A stretch of 64,000 bases of DNA, from assembly GCA_905235555.1 (NCBI GenBank), contig CAJOMD010000001.1:1-64000 (forward strand), written 5' to 3'. The notes beneath the pieces were generated by a model. It did no database searches. It worked only from the letters and a program-made list of their open reading frames with translations, and was not told the origin of the DNA. Source of the DNA: an uncultured Eubacterium sp. Lineage in GTDB: Bacteria; Bacillota; Clostridia; Lachnospirales; Lachnospiraceae. Position 1 is the stretch's first letter; the number at the start of each line of letters is the position of its first letter. The position numbers and the translations under genes were made by a program. Below, piece by piece: positions 12,146 through 21,640 of this stretch.

Positions 12146-13429
12146 TTGTTTTTATATAACAACCCATTAGTAAAAGGTTTAGCTAGTCTTATGGGATACA
12201 TTATGGAGGGAATCTACTTTATATTCTCTCAAATAGGAATTTTAAATATTGGGCTTTGTATTATTGTATTTACAATTGTAATTAGAATGTTCCTACTTCC
12301 AATGCAGGTTAAGCAACAAAAATTCTCAAAGCTTAATGCTATAATGTCACCAGAGATTAAAGCTATTCAAGAAAAATACAAAGGAAAAAAAGACCAGGAA
12401 TCTCAGATGGCACAACAAGCTGAGATTAAAGAAGTATATGCTAAGTATGGAACTTCTCCTACTGGCAGTTGTTTACAATTATTAATTCAAATGCCTATAC
12501 TTTTTGCTTTGTATGCAGTAATCAGAGATATTCCGCACTATGTTTCATCAGTACATCAATCATATGAGAAGTTTATCTATGGAATGAATGTGCAACAAGT
12601 AAAAGAATATTTCGGAACTAAGCCAATATTAGGAAAATATGTAAATGCAAAGCTCTCAGGACAAGATTTAGTAAAACCAAAATTTAAAGATCAACTAGAC
12701 AATTGTATTGCCGCTATGACCGGAACAAATTCCTCAGGAGCAACACTTAAACTAGCGCATGGGCATAAGCTACAAGATCTATTTGACGCAGTTCATGGTG
12801 CAGCCACAGAAGTAATTATTCAATTGAATAATTTTTTAGGGCTAAATGTAGGAAGTTCACCATCTGATAATATTGGTAATTTTAAAACTGCAGCCATTGG
12901 AATAATTATAGCGGGAATAGCTATCCCACTATTGTCAGGTATATTCCAGTTTATCAGTGTTCAATTAACAACAAGAATTAACAAAAATGCACAGGCTGCT
13001 GATGTGCCAGGAATGGGCGGATCAATGAAGATAATGAACTTCATTATGCCAATTTTTTCAATTTACATGTGTTATATTCTTCCAGTAGGTATCGGTATTT
13101 ACTGGTGTATTGGTTCACTTGTTATGATGGTACAACAGTTATGCATAAACAAATACCTAGACAAAAAGGGTATGGACGCAATCATTGAAGAGAACAGAAA
13201 GAAAGCTGCCAAGAAGGCTGAAAGAAAGAAAAATAAAAAAGGTATCTATAGAAATAATGTTATAGACGCAGCTCAGAACAAAGCAAAAGCTAAAGACGAA
13301 GGTGGAATGAGCGCAGCTGAAAAAGAAGCTAAGGTTCAAAAAGCTAAGGAGTCAGCAGCCAAGAAACAAGGATCTCTCGCGTCAAAAGCTAACTTAGTAA
13401 GCGACTTTAATAAGAAGAATAATAAGTAA
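12146..13429 (+). CDS. yidC: Membrane protein insertase YidC/OxaI family (TTG start)
   Basis: 427 aa; multi-TM, ...KYGTSPTGSCLQLLIQMPILFALYAVI..., basic C-terminal tail; aaggaggt RBS before TTG. Confidence 0.95.
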   Translation: MFLYNNPLVKGLASLMGYIMEGIYFIFSQIGILNIGLCIIVFTIVIRMFLLPMQVKQQKFSKLNAIMSPEIKAIQEKYKGKKDQESQMAQQAEIKEVYAKYGTSPTGSCLQLLIQMPILFALYAVIRDIPHYVSSVHQSYEKFIYGMNVQQVKEYFGTKPILGKYVNAKLSGQDLVKPKFKDQLDNCIAAMTGTNSSGATLKLAHGHKLQDLFDAVHGAATEVIIQLNNFLGLNVGSSPSDNIGNFKTAAIGIIIAGIAIPLLSGIFQFISVQLTTRINKNAQAADVPGMGGSMKIMNFIMPIFSIYMCYILPVGIGIYWCIGSLVMMVQQLCINKYLDKKGMDAIIEENRKKAAKKAERKKNKKGIYRNNVIDAAQNKAKAKDEGGMSAAEKEAKVQKAKESAAKKQGSLASKANLVSDFNKKNNK

Positions 13430-13490
13430 TTAATAAACATTATCAATTAAAAACAATATTACGGATTGCCGTAAAGAATAGAGGTAAAAA

Positions 13491-14120
13491 ATGGATTTCA
13501 AAAATTTTGAAGGAAAAAATGTAGACGATGCTATCACTAATGCATGTCAGGAGTTAGGCATCACATCAGATAAGCTAGATTACGAAGTGGTGGAAGAAGG
13601 AGGAAGTGGCTTTCTAGGAATAGGAAAAAAGGCGGCTGTCATCAAGGCTAGAAAGAAAGGCGATGTAGACGAGATTGCAGCAGACTTCCTACACAAAGTA
13701 TTTGACGCAATGGATCTTACAGTAAAGCTTGATGTTAATGTGGAAGATCAAGAAAATGAGCAGACAATTAACATTGATATAGTGGGTGATGATATGGGAG
13801 TTTTGATTGGTAAGCGCGGTCAGACACTTGACTCACTTCAGTATCTTACAAGCTTGATTGTAAACAAGGAGTCAGATGATAAGTTTTCAAGAGTTAGACT
13901 TGATACAGAAAACTACAGAGAGAGAAGACAGCAGACTCTAGAAAATCTTGCAAAGAATATTGCTAAGAAAGTTAAGAGAATTAAAAAGCCAGTAGCGCTT
14001 GAGCCAATGAATCCTTATGAGAGAAGAATTATTCACTCAGCACTTCAGGATGACAAGTACTGCACTACTCGCAGTGAGGGCGAAGAGCCATACAGACATG
14101 TAGTAGTTGTTCTTAAATAA
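13491..14120 (+). CDS. jag: Jag/KhpB RNA-binding protein (Jag-N, KH, R3H)
   Basis: 209 aa; GSGFLGIGKKAAVI, GVLIGKRGQTLDSLQYL, R3H MNPYERRIIHSALQ. Confidence 0.95.
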   Translation: MDFKNFEGKNVDDAITNACQELGITSDKLDYEVVEEGGSGFLGIGKKAAVIKARKKGDVDEIAADFLHKVFDAMDLTVKLDVNVEDQENEQTINIDIVGDDMGVLIGKRGQTLDSLQYLTSLIVNKESDDKFSRVRLDTENYRERRQQTLENLAKNIAKKVKRIKKPVALEPMNPYERRIIHSALQDDKYCTTRSEGEEPYRHVVVVLK

Positions 14121-14135
14121 TTAGAAACAAATCAG

Positions 14136-14168
14136 AAAAAGAACTAGAGAATTTCTAGTTCTTTTTTT
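14136..14168 (+). terminator. Rho-independent terminator after jag
   Basis: aaaaagaactaga...tctagttctttttt hairpin with T run. Confidence 0.8.
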
Positions 14169-14238
14169 GTGTGCAATTCTCATATACTATTCTTTTTGTT
14201 ATTGTGTTATAATTCTTTCAGAAAAAGAGGACATATTT

Positions 14239-15612
14239 ATGACTTACGAAACTATAGCAGCTATCTCTACTGCCCCAGGCTCTTCGGGTATTGGAATTAT
14301 TCGAGTGAGCGGTGAAGATGCAATAGAAATTGCTGACAAAGTATTTAAATCATATAAAGATATAAAACTAGCCGATGTGGATACACATACAGCTCATTTT
14401 GGTTGCATAAAAGATGGAGACAAAGTAATAGACGAAGTTTTAGTGTTAGTGATGAAAGACGGAAAGTCCTTCACAGGAGAAAACACTGTTGAGATTAACT
14501 GCCACGGTGGAATGCTAATCTTAACTAAGGTCTTAGACTTAGTTATCAAAGCAGGTGCTAGACCTGCAGAGCCAGGTGAATTTACAAAGAGAGCTTTCTT
14601 GAATGGAAAGATGGATTTGTCACAAGCCGAGGCTGTTATGGATTTGATTAATGCAAAAAATGATTTTGCACACTCTTCTGCTGTTAAGCAATTAAAAGGA
14701 AATGTATCAGACAAGATTAAGGAACTTCGCGCAGAAATCATTTATCATATTGCTTTTATTGAGTCTGCATTGGACGACCCAGAACACATCAGCATTGATG
14801 GATATTCTAAAAAAATAAAGGATGCTGTAGAAAAAGAGTTAAAAGAAATTAAGAAACTAATTGATAGTTTTGATAACGGTCGCGTGGCTAAAGAAGGAAT
14901 AAAGACTGTAATTTTAGGAAAGCCTAATGCTGGAAAGTCTTCTCTTCTCAACTTGTTGCTTGGCGAGGAACGTGCTATTGTTACAGAGATAGAAGGTACT
15001 ACTAGGGACACTTTGGAAGAGTATATAAACTTTAACGGCCTTAGTCTTAACATAGTAGATACTGCTGGTATTCGAGAGTCCGACGATAAAGTTGAGCAGA
15101 TAGGTGTTGAGAAAGCGAAAGAGATGGCTGAAGATGCCGACCTAATTTTATATGTGGTGGATGGCCAAAAAGATTTGGACGAGAACGACAAGCAAATCAT
15201 TGATATTATAAAAGATAAGCAAGCAATCGTTTTGGTGAACAAAACCGACCTTGATATGACAGTTAATATAGAAGAAATAAAATCTTTGTCGGGGCTTGAT
15301 GTTATACTCTTCTCCGCTAAAGAAGGAACTGGTCTTGATAAGCTAGAGAAAGATATTCGTCAGAAATTCTACGAGGGTAAAGTTACATTAAATGATCAAG
15401 TCTACATTACAAATGCCCGCCACAAAGAATGCTTAGACGCAGCGTACAAGAGCTTAGAAAATGTTTTAGATTCAGTGAGCAAAGATTTGCCGGAGGACTT
15501 CTACTCTATAGATTTGATGGACGCTTACGAGAAGTTAGGACTTATTATTGGAGAGAGTGTGGAGGATGATTTAGCGAACGAGATTTTCTCAAAGTTCTGT
15601 ATGGGGAAATAA
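14239..15612 (+). CDS. mnmE: tRNA uridine-5-carboxymethylaminomethyl(34) GTPase MnmE
   Basis: ETIAAISTAPGSSGIGIIRVSG; GKPNAGKSSLLN G1; C-terminal FCMGK. Start placed at 14239 rather than the 14167 upstream ATG. Confidence 0.96.
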   Translation: MTYETIAAISTAPGSSGIGIIRVSGEDAIEIADKVFKSYKDIKLADVDTHTAHFGCIKDGDKVIDEVLVLVMKDGKSFTGENTVEINCHGGMLILTKVLDLVIKAGARPAEPGEFTKRAFLNGKMDLSQAEAVMDLINAKNDFAHSSAVKQLKGNVSDKIKELRAEIIYHIAFIESALDDPEHISIDGYSKKIKDAVEKELKEIKKLIDSFDNGRVAKEGIKTVILGKPNAGKSSLLNLLLGEERAIVTEIEGTTRDTLEEYINFNGLSLNIVDTAGIRESDDKVEQIGVEKAKEMAEDADLILYVVDGQKDLDENDKQIIDIIKDKQAIVLVNKTDLDMTVNIEEIKSLSGLDVILFSAKEGTGLDKLEKDIRQKFYEGKVTLNDQVYITNARHKECLDAAYKSLENVLDSVSKDLPEDFYSIDLMDAYEKLGLIIGESVEDDLANEIFSKFCMGK

Positions 15613-15745
15613 AATTTTCTCGAAGTTTTCATTGGAAATAAAAATCTATAGAAGTATTTAAGAAAAATTATTTTAATAATATAATGTATAAAAAAGAAAT
15701 TGTGTTATAATCTTATAGCATAATTTCTTTTTTTAGGAGAAACAT

Positions 15746-17620
15746 ATGGGCAAAGTTGTGGAACAACATGATGTCGTGATTGTGGGTGCGGGCCATGCTG
15801 GATGTGAAGCAGCGCTTGCTTCTGCACGACTTGGAATGGACACTATCGTTTTTACTATCAGTATCGATAGTGTTGCTTTGATGCCATGCAATCCTAATAT
15901 TGGTGGAACATCTAAGGGACACTTAGTGCGCGAGGTAGATGCGCTAGGTGGCGAGATGGGAAAAAATATTGATAAGACCTTTATTCAGTCTAAGATGTTA
16001 AACAAATCTAAGGGCCCTGCTGTTCACTCACTTCGTGCTCAAGCAGACAAGCATGACTACACAAAAGAAATGCGCAAAACCCTAGAAAATACGGACAATT
16101 TAACAATCAAGCAGGCCGAAGTTTCAGATATATTAGTGGAAGATGGTATAATAAAAGGCGTTAAGACTACTACTGGAGCTATTTATTATGCGAAGTCTGT
16201 GGTGTTAGCGACAGGTGTTTATTTAAAAGCTAAATGTATCCACGGCGATGTTTGCCAGGAGACTGGTCCCAATGGTTTGGCGGCAGCGAGTTTCCTAACG
16301 CAGTCACTGATAGATAATGGAATAGAGATGAGAAGATTTAAGACAGGAACTCCTGCCCGCGTGGATAAGAGGACTGTCGACTTTAGCAAGATGGAGGAGC
16401 AATTTGGCGATGAACGAATTGTGCCATTTTCATTTACTACTGATCCAGAAAGCATCCAGAAAGACCAAGTGTCTTGCTGGCTCACATATACTAACGAAGA
16501 GACGCACGAGATTATAAAAGAAAACATCGAGCGCTCTCCCCTATTTTCAGGGATGATAGAGGGAACAGGCCCTAGGTACTGCCCTTCTATCGAGGACAAA
16601 GTGGTTAAGTTTGCAGATAAAAATAGACATCAGGTTTTCATTGAACCTGAGGGATTATATACAAATGAAATGTACTTGGGTGGAATGTCATCTTCTTTGC
16701 CGGAGGATGTTCAGTATGCGATGTACCATACTGTGCCGGGCTTGGAGAATGCGAAGATTGTACGTAACGCATATGCCATCGAGTACGACTGTATTGAGTA
16801 TGGACAGTTGCTTCCAGACCTAGAGTTTAAGGCAGTTAAAGGGCTGTTCAGCGCAGGACAATTTAACGGAAGTTCAGGCTACGAGGAGGCTGCGGCGCAG
16901 GGAATCGTGGCAGGAATAAATGCGGTTAAATATGCTAAAGGTGAAGAGACCTTGGTCATTGATAGATCCGTGGGTTACATAGGCGTGTTGATAGACGACC
17001 TTGTGACAAAAGAAAGTCATGAGCCATACAGAATGATGACTTCGCGCGCAGAGTATAGACTCTTGCTTCGTCAAGACAATGCGGACTTGAGACTTACTCC
17101 ACTCGGATATGAAGTAGGACTTATTTCTAAAGAGCGGTATGATTCTGTGGTGGCAAAGGAAAAAGCAATTGATAAAGAAATCGCTAGGTTGGAAGAAACA
17201 TATGTGGGAGCAAACAAGAAAGTGCAAAAAGTTTTAGAAAAACTAGAAAGCACTACTTTAAAGACTGCTACTTCTTTGGCAGAGCTAGTTAGAAGACCAG
17301 AACTTGATTATGAGAAGATAAAAGAGTTAGATATAGAGCGCTCAGAGCTTCCAGAAGATGTTAAGGAGCAGGTAAACATCAATATAAAGTATTCTGGATA
17401 CATTGAGAGACAGAAAAAACAAGTTGAAAACTTTAAAAAGATAGAAAGTAAAAAAATCCCAGAGAATTTAGATTACGATAAGATAAGTAGTCTTCGAATA
17501 GAAGCTAGACAAAAACTTCAACAATATAGGCCAATAAATATTGGACAAGCATCAAGAATATCTGGAGTTTCTCCTGCAGACATTTCTGTGCTACTTATTT
17601 ATATGGAACAGAACAGATAA
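15746..17620 (+). CDS. mnmG: tRNA uridine-5-carboxymethylaminomethyl(34) synthesis enzyme MnmG
   Basis: 624 aa; [35 protein letters not shown]. Confidence 0.97.
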   Translation: MGKVVEQHDVVIVGAGHAGCEAALASARLGMDTIVFTISIDSVALMPCNPNIGGTSKGHLVREVDALGGEMGKNIDKTFIQSKMLNKSKGPAVHSLRAQADKHDYTKEMRKTLENTDNLTIKQAEVSDILVEDGIIKGVKTTTGAIYYAKSVVLATGVYLKAKCIHGDVCQETGPNGLAAASFLTQSLIDNGIEMRRFKTGTPARVDKRTVDFSKMEEQFGDERIVPFSFTTDPESIQKDQVSCWLTYTNEETHEIIKENIERSPLFSGMIEGTGPRYCPSIEDKVVKFADKNRHQVFIEPEGLYTNEMYLGGMSSSLPEDVQYAMYHTVPGLENAKIVRNAYAIEYDCIEYGQLLPDLEFKAVKGLFSAGQFNGSSGYEEAAAQGIVAGINAVKYAKGEETLVIDRSVGYIGVLIDDLVTKESHEPYRMMTSRAEYRLLLRQDNADLRLTPLGYEVGLISKERYDSVVAKEKAIDKEIARLEETYVGANKKVQKVLEKLESTTLKTATSLAELVRRPELDYEKIKELDIERSELPEDVKEQVNINIKYSGYIERQKKQVENFKKIESKKIPENLDYDKISSLRIEARQKLQQYRPINIGQASRISGVSPADISVLLIYMEQNR

Positions 17621-17707
17621 ATTTTTACTCTAAAGTTATGTAAACCGTTTAATTTTTAACAATAGGCAAAGTCATAATATTATGTAAACCAAGAGAGGTT
17701 CTGAAAA

Positions 17708-18427
17708 GTGGATAAAATAGGGCTTTTAGAGAAAATCCTAAAAAAACTAAATATTTCTATAGACGAGGACCAAAAACAAAAATTCTCTGACTACTACTCT
17801 CTTCTTATCAAAAAAAATAAGGTCATGAATTTGACCAGAATTACAGATGAAGAAGAATTTATAGTTAAGCATTTTGCGGACAGCTTGATAATTAATAAAG
17901 TGATCGAAATGGAAAATATAGATAGTTTGATTGATGTAGGAACTGGAGCAGGTTTTCCAGGGATTCCTATCAAAATAATCTATCCAAATATAAAGGTGAC
18001 ATTATTAGATTCTTTAGAAAAAAGAGTTGAATTTCTAAAGGAAGTAATTGATCAATTAGAGTTAGAAGGCATAGAAGCCATTCATGGACGCGCGGAAGAT
18101 TTAGGGCAGAATGAAAACTATAGGGAAAAATATGATTTGTGTGTTTCTAGAGCTGTGGCAAACTTATCAGTATTATCGGAATACTGCATTCCATTTGTGA
18201 AGAGACAGGGGGTGTTTGTGAGTTATAAGGCCGAGGGTTCTGATGAAGAAATTTATGCAGCTAGAACAGTTATAGAGATTTTGGGCGCCGGACTTAATAG
18301 TGTTTGCACAGAACAGATTCCAGAGACAGATATTAATAGACAATTTGCAATTATAAAGAAAATTTCTAAGACTAATGTTAAATACCCTAGAAAAGCTGGA
18401 AAGCCTTCAAAGAAACCGTTGAAATAA
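17708..18427 (+). CDS. rsmG: 16S rRNA (guanine527-N7)-methyltransferase RsmG
   Basis: 239 aa; KHFADSL, DVGTGAGFPGIPIKI, SRAVANL. Confidence 0.96.
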   Translation: MDKIGLLEKILKKLNISIDEDQKQKFSDYYSLLIKKNKVMNLTRITDEEEFIVKHFADSLIINKVIEMENIDSLIDVGTGAGFPGIPIKIIYPNIKVTLLDSLEKRVEFLKEVIDQLELEGIEAIHGRAEDLGQNENYREKYDLCVSRAVANLSVLSEYCIPFVKRQGVFVSYKAEGSDEEIYAARTVIEILGAGLNSVCTEQIPETDINRQFAIIKKISKTNVKYPRKAGKPSKKPLK

Positions 18428-18542
18428 TATAAATGTAAATTTACAATAGTAAGAAGAAATTGATTCGAACTTTACAAAAAAAGAGCGCATGAGATCAAAG
18501 AGTGATTTATAATATAGTAAGAAAATACGTTGAGGAAAAAAT

Positions 18543-19043
18543 ATGATTAAGAAGTATTTAAAACACAGAAAAAAATTGTTAGAAAATGAAATAGAAAAGA
18601 TCGAAGAATTATCTGAGATGAGCCAGGTATCTATTAAGCAGATTGATGCGCAGATAAACAATCTTAAGAATGAGATTGATGAGAGTTCGGAAATGTTGTC
18701 AGTTAGTGTGAGAAATAACATATCTAAAAAAGCGGAAGAAGTTGAACATATGGAGCTTAGCAAAAAAGATACATATAATCAGCTTGACAAGTACGCAAAT
18801 GAGATAGCTGAAAAAATGAAAGAAATAAAAACTATCAACGAATGCTTAAATCAATTAGATGGCGAAAATGTTTCACATGAAACATTTAAAAGAACTCCAG
18901 CAGAGCAAGTTTCGGTGAGTAGCCAAACGGAAAGAGCTATCGACCAAAGTTTAAAAACAAAATTAAATTTCTGCAAAGGGCTAGTTGGAGTTGATGATAT
19001 TAGAGTTAAGATGGAACTGGAAGAAATAATTAAAGGTTTATAG
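18543..19043 (+). CDS. Hypothetical coiled-coil protein
   Basis: 166 aa, highly charged heptad-like sequence; gaggaaa RBS; carries a parS-like site internally. Confidence 0.75.
   Translation: MIKKYLKHRKKLLENEIEKIEELSEMSQVSIKQIDAQINNLKNEIDESSEMLSVSVRNNISKKAEEVEHMELSKKDTYNQLDKYANEIAEKMKEIKTINECLNQLDGENVSHETFKRTPAEQVSVSSQTERAIDQSLKTKLNFCKGLVGVDDIRVKMELEEIIKGL
18869..18884. promoter_or_regulatory. parS: parS-like site TGTTTCACATGAAACA (1 mismatch), intragenic
   Basis: Matches the ParB/Spo0J consensus TGTTTCACGTGAAACA at 15/16 positions. Confidence 0.8.
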
Positions 19044-19070
19044 AAAAGCAAATATAACACAAGAAAGATA

Positions 19071-19086
19071 TGTTTCACGTGAAACA
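19071..19086. promoter_or_regulatory. parS: parS site TGTTTCACGTGAAACA (perfect)
   Basis: Exact consensus palindrome upstream of parA. Confidence 0.95.
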
Positions 19087-19105
19087 TATCTTTTTTTGTG
19101 AAAAA

Positions 19106-19121
19106 TGTTTCACGTGAAACA
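19106..19121. promoter_or_regulatory. parS: parS site TGTTTCACGTGAAACA (perfect)
   Basis: Exact consensus palindrome, 35 bp from the previous site. Confidence 0.95.
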
Positions 19122-19272
19122 TCGTTTCTATTATTTTTTATGAGAATAGATAATGGGAGTGTTTTACAAAGTCAAATATAAATATAGAAACTATTTTTGC
19201 ATATTTATATAGAAATAAATCATTCGGTGTGATAAAATATGTAATTGGAAACACAGAGATTCGAGGTACAAA

Positions 19273-20046
19273 ATGGGAAAAATAATAGCAATTACAAATC
19301 AAAAAGGCGGCGTGGGCAAAACCACAACGTCTATTAATGTGGCTGCATGCCTGGCAGATCAAGGAAAGAAGGTCTTGCTAGTGGACATGGATCCACAGGG
19401 AAATGCAACTAGCGGAGTTGGAATTATAAGAAACGAACTAGAGAATACAGTGTATGAACTTCTCTTAGGAGAATGTTCAAGCGAAGACTGTAAAACAGAA
19501 TGTGCAGTGAAGAATCTAGACGTTTACCCATCTAATGCCAATTTGTCCGGTGCAGAGATTGATCTTATAGGAATGGATGAAAGAGAATTCATTCTCAAGG
19601 AAGAATTGGATAAGGTAAAGAGCAATTATGACTTTATAATTATAGACTGCCCGCCAGCACTTAATTTACTAACAGTAAATGCGCTTGTGGCTGCCGACTC
19701 AGTCATGGTTCCAATTCAGTGCGAGTATTATGCACTAGAAGGACTAACACAGTTGCTCCATACAATCAACTTAATTCAAGAAAGGCTTAATGACAAACTA
19801 GAGATCGATGGTGTGCTATTCACTATGTATGATACTAGAACAAACTTGTCGGCTGAGGTTGTGGAGAACGTTAGAGATAATATCCACCTACATATCTACG
19901 GAACAATCATTCCTAGAAATGTTAGACTAGCTGAGGCGCCAAGCTATGGACTTCCAATTCATATGTACGATAAGAAGTCAGCAGGAGCAGAGGCGTATGA
20001 GAATTTAGCGAAGGAATTAATTGACAAAACAACTATGTTTACATAA
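19273..20046 (+). CDS. parA: Chromosome partitioning ATPase ParA/Soj
   Basis: 257 aa; IAITNQKGGVGKTTTSINVAACLA. Confidence 0.97.
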   Translation: MGKIIAITNQKGGVGKTTTSINVAACLADQGKKVLLVDMDPQGNATSGVGIIRNELENTVYELLLGECSSEDCKTECAVKNLDVYPSNANLSGAEIDLIGMDEREFILKEELDKVKSNYDFIIIDCPPALNLLTVNALVAADSVMVPIQCEYYALEGLTQLLHTINLIQERLNDKLEIDGVLFTMYDTRTNLSAEVVENVRDNIHLHIYGTIIPRNVRLAEAPSYGLPIHMYDKKSAGAEAYENLAKELIDKTTMFT

Positions 20047-20063
20047 TAATTTATTATGTAAAC
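20037..20063. repeat. Perfect 27-nt palindrome gtttacataataa-t-ttattatgtaaac overlapping the parA stop
   Basis: Arms 20037-20049 and 20051-20063. Confidence 0.9.
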
Positions 20064-20132
20064 TTGTAATAATTATGCAAATTAATAGGTGATTCATTTA
20101 AATAGAAGAAACAATTATTAGTGGAGGGTGTT

Positions 20133-21086
20133 ATGGCACTAAGGAAAGGTTTAGGAAGAGGCGTTGATTCGCTTATTCCTACAGCAGAAGACAGGAAAGC
20201 GGCAGCAAAGAAACCAGCTGTAAACAAAGCTGAAGAAAAACCAGAAGTTCAGGTTGTAGAAAAAGAAGTGGTAAAAGAAGTGGTAAAGGAAGTTAAGGTT
20301 CCTGCAGAGACTACTTTGCCGGTATCAAGTATTGAACCAAACAGAAATCAACCTAGAAAGAACTTTAATAAAGCGGAGCTAGAAGAATTAACAGATTCTA
20401 TTAAAAGATACGGAGTGATTCAGCCGCTTGTCGTTCAGAAGAAAAATGATTATTATGAAATTATTGCTGGTGAGCGTAGATGGAGAGCTGCTAAGTTAGC
20501 AAAGTTAAAAGAGGTTCCCGTGGTTATAAAAGAGTACGAACCACAGGAAGCTTCAGAGATTGCGCTTATTGAAAACTTGCAAAGATCAGATTTAAATCCT
20601 ATAGAGGAAGCAAAGGCATATAAAAATCTTATTGAAGAATATGATTTGCGCCAGGAGGATGTTGCTACTAGACTTTCCAAATCAAGAAGTGCTATTACTA
20701 ACTCTATGAGGCTTCTCAATCTTTCTCCAAAAGTGCAAGAGATGATAAAAGCTGATGAATTGCAGATGGGACATGCTAGGGCATTGCTTGGATTAGAGAT
20801 AGAGGATTTGCAAGAGAAGACAGCAAAGACAGTGGTGGATAAAGGACTAAGTGTTAGAGAGACAGAAAAACTGGTTAAGAATATTTTACATCCTAAACAA
20901 AAGAAACTTCCAATCCCAACACAGAATTCTGCAGAGATGCAAAGGCTTGCTGATAAGCTTAAGGAAAAATTTGGAACAAAAGTTTCTATTAATCACAAAG
21001 CAAACGGTAAAGGAAAAATTGAGATAGAGTATTATTCTACAGAAGAATTCGAGAGATTGTTTGAATTGTTCGAAAGTATTAAATAG
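20133..21086 (+). CDS. parB: Chromosome partitioning protein ParB/Spo0J
   Basis: MALRKGLGRGVDSLIP...; IAGERRWRAAKLAKL; ALIENLQRSDLNPIEEA. Start set at the ATG after ggaggg (track starts at GTG 20121). Confidence 0.96.
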   Translation: MALRKGLGRGVDSLIPTAEDRKAAAKKPAVNKAEEKPEVQVVEKEVVKEVVKEVKVPAETTLPVSSIEPNRNQPRKNFNKAELEELTDSIKRYGVIQPLVVQKKNDYYEIIAGERRWRAAKLAKLKEVPVVIKEYEPQEASEIALIENLQRSDLNPIEEAKAYKNLIEEYDLRQEDVATRLSKSRSAITNSMRLLNLSPKVQEMIKADELQMGHARALLGLEIEDLQEKTAKTVVDKGLSVRETEKLVKNILHPKQKKLPIPTQNSAEMQRLADKLKEKFGTKVSINHKANGKGKIEIEYYSTEEFERLFELFESIK

Positions 21087-21097
21087 GGAGACAACGT

Positions 21098-21568
21098 ATG
21101 AGAGATTTTATATATTTAGGAACGATAGTATTAGTTATAATTGTTTTTGTGACAGTAACTTTTTTACAGAATCTTAAGATTAAAAGATTAATGAACAGAT
21201 ATGAATCTTTTATGAACGGCAAAGATGCTGAAAATTTAGCAGATGCTATTGAAGAAAACTTCAAGCAGATGAACGAAATACAGGAAGATTATGAAGCGAC
21301 AAAACAAGATATAGATGAGACGCTTCAAAGAATGAAATCTACATTTCACAAAATTGGAATTGTTAAGTACGACGCCTTCAAAGAGATGGGCGGAAATCTA
21401 AGTTTCACGCTCTGTCTTTTAGATGATGTGAATACAGGATTTATTCTAAACACAATGCATGGAAGAGACAGTAGTTATACATACGTAAAAGAAATAATTA
21501 AAGGTGAAGCATACGCCACATTGGGAGAAGAAGAGAAAGAAGCTCTAGAAAAAGCAATTAATTCTTAG
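21098..21568 (+). CDS. DUF4446-family membrane-anchored protein
   Basis: N-terminal TM; VKYDAFKEMGGNLSFTLCLLDDVNTGFILNTMHGRDSSYTYVKEI; downstream of parB. Confidence 0.85.
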   Translation: MRDFIYLGTIVLVIIVFVTVTFLQNLKIKRLMNRYESFMNGKDAENLADAIEENFKQMNEIQEDYEATKQDIDETLQRMKSTFHKIGIVKYDAFKEMGGNLSFTLCLLDDVNTGFILNTMHGRDSSYTYVKEIIKGEAYATLGEEEKEALEKAINS

Positions 21569-21640
21569 TTTACATAAAAAAGAGGGAAGGAGAGTGTATT
21601 CCATATTACTAAAAGTAATAAATGGTTTATATGAGATAAG

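Noticed and set aside
14394-15242. Two antisense ORFs opposite mnmE
   Set aside because: Shadow ORFs of a conserved gene.
16219-17253. Antisense ORFs opposite mnmG
   Set aside because: Shadow ORFs; no independent coding evidence.
21569-21640. T-box riboswitch upstream of serS
   Set aside because: The intergenic is only about 70 bp with no T-box sequence or specifier stem visible.
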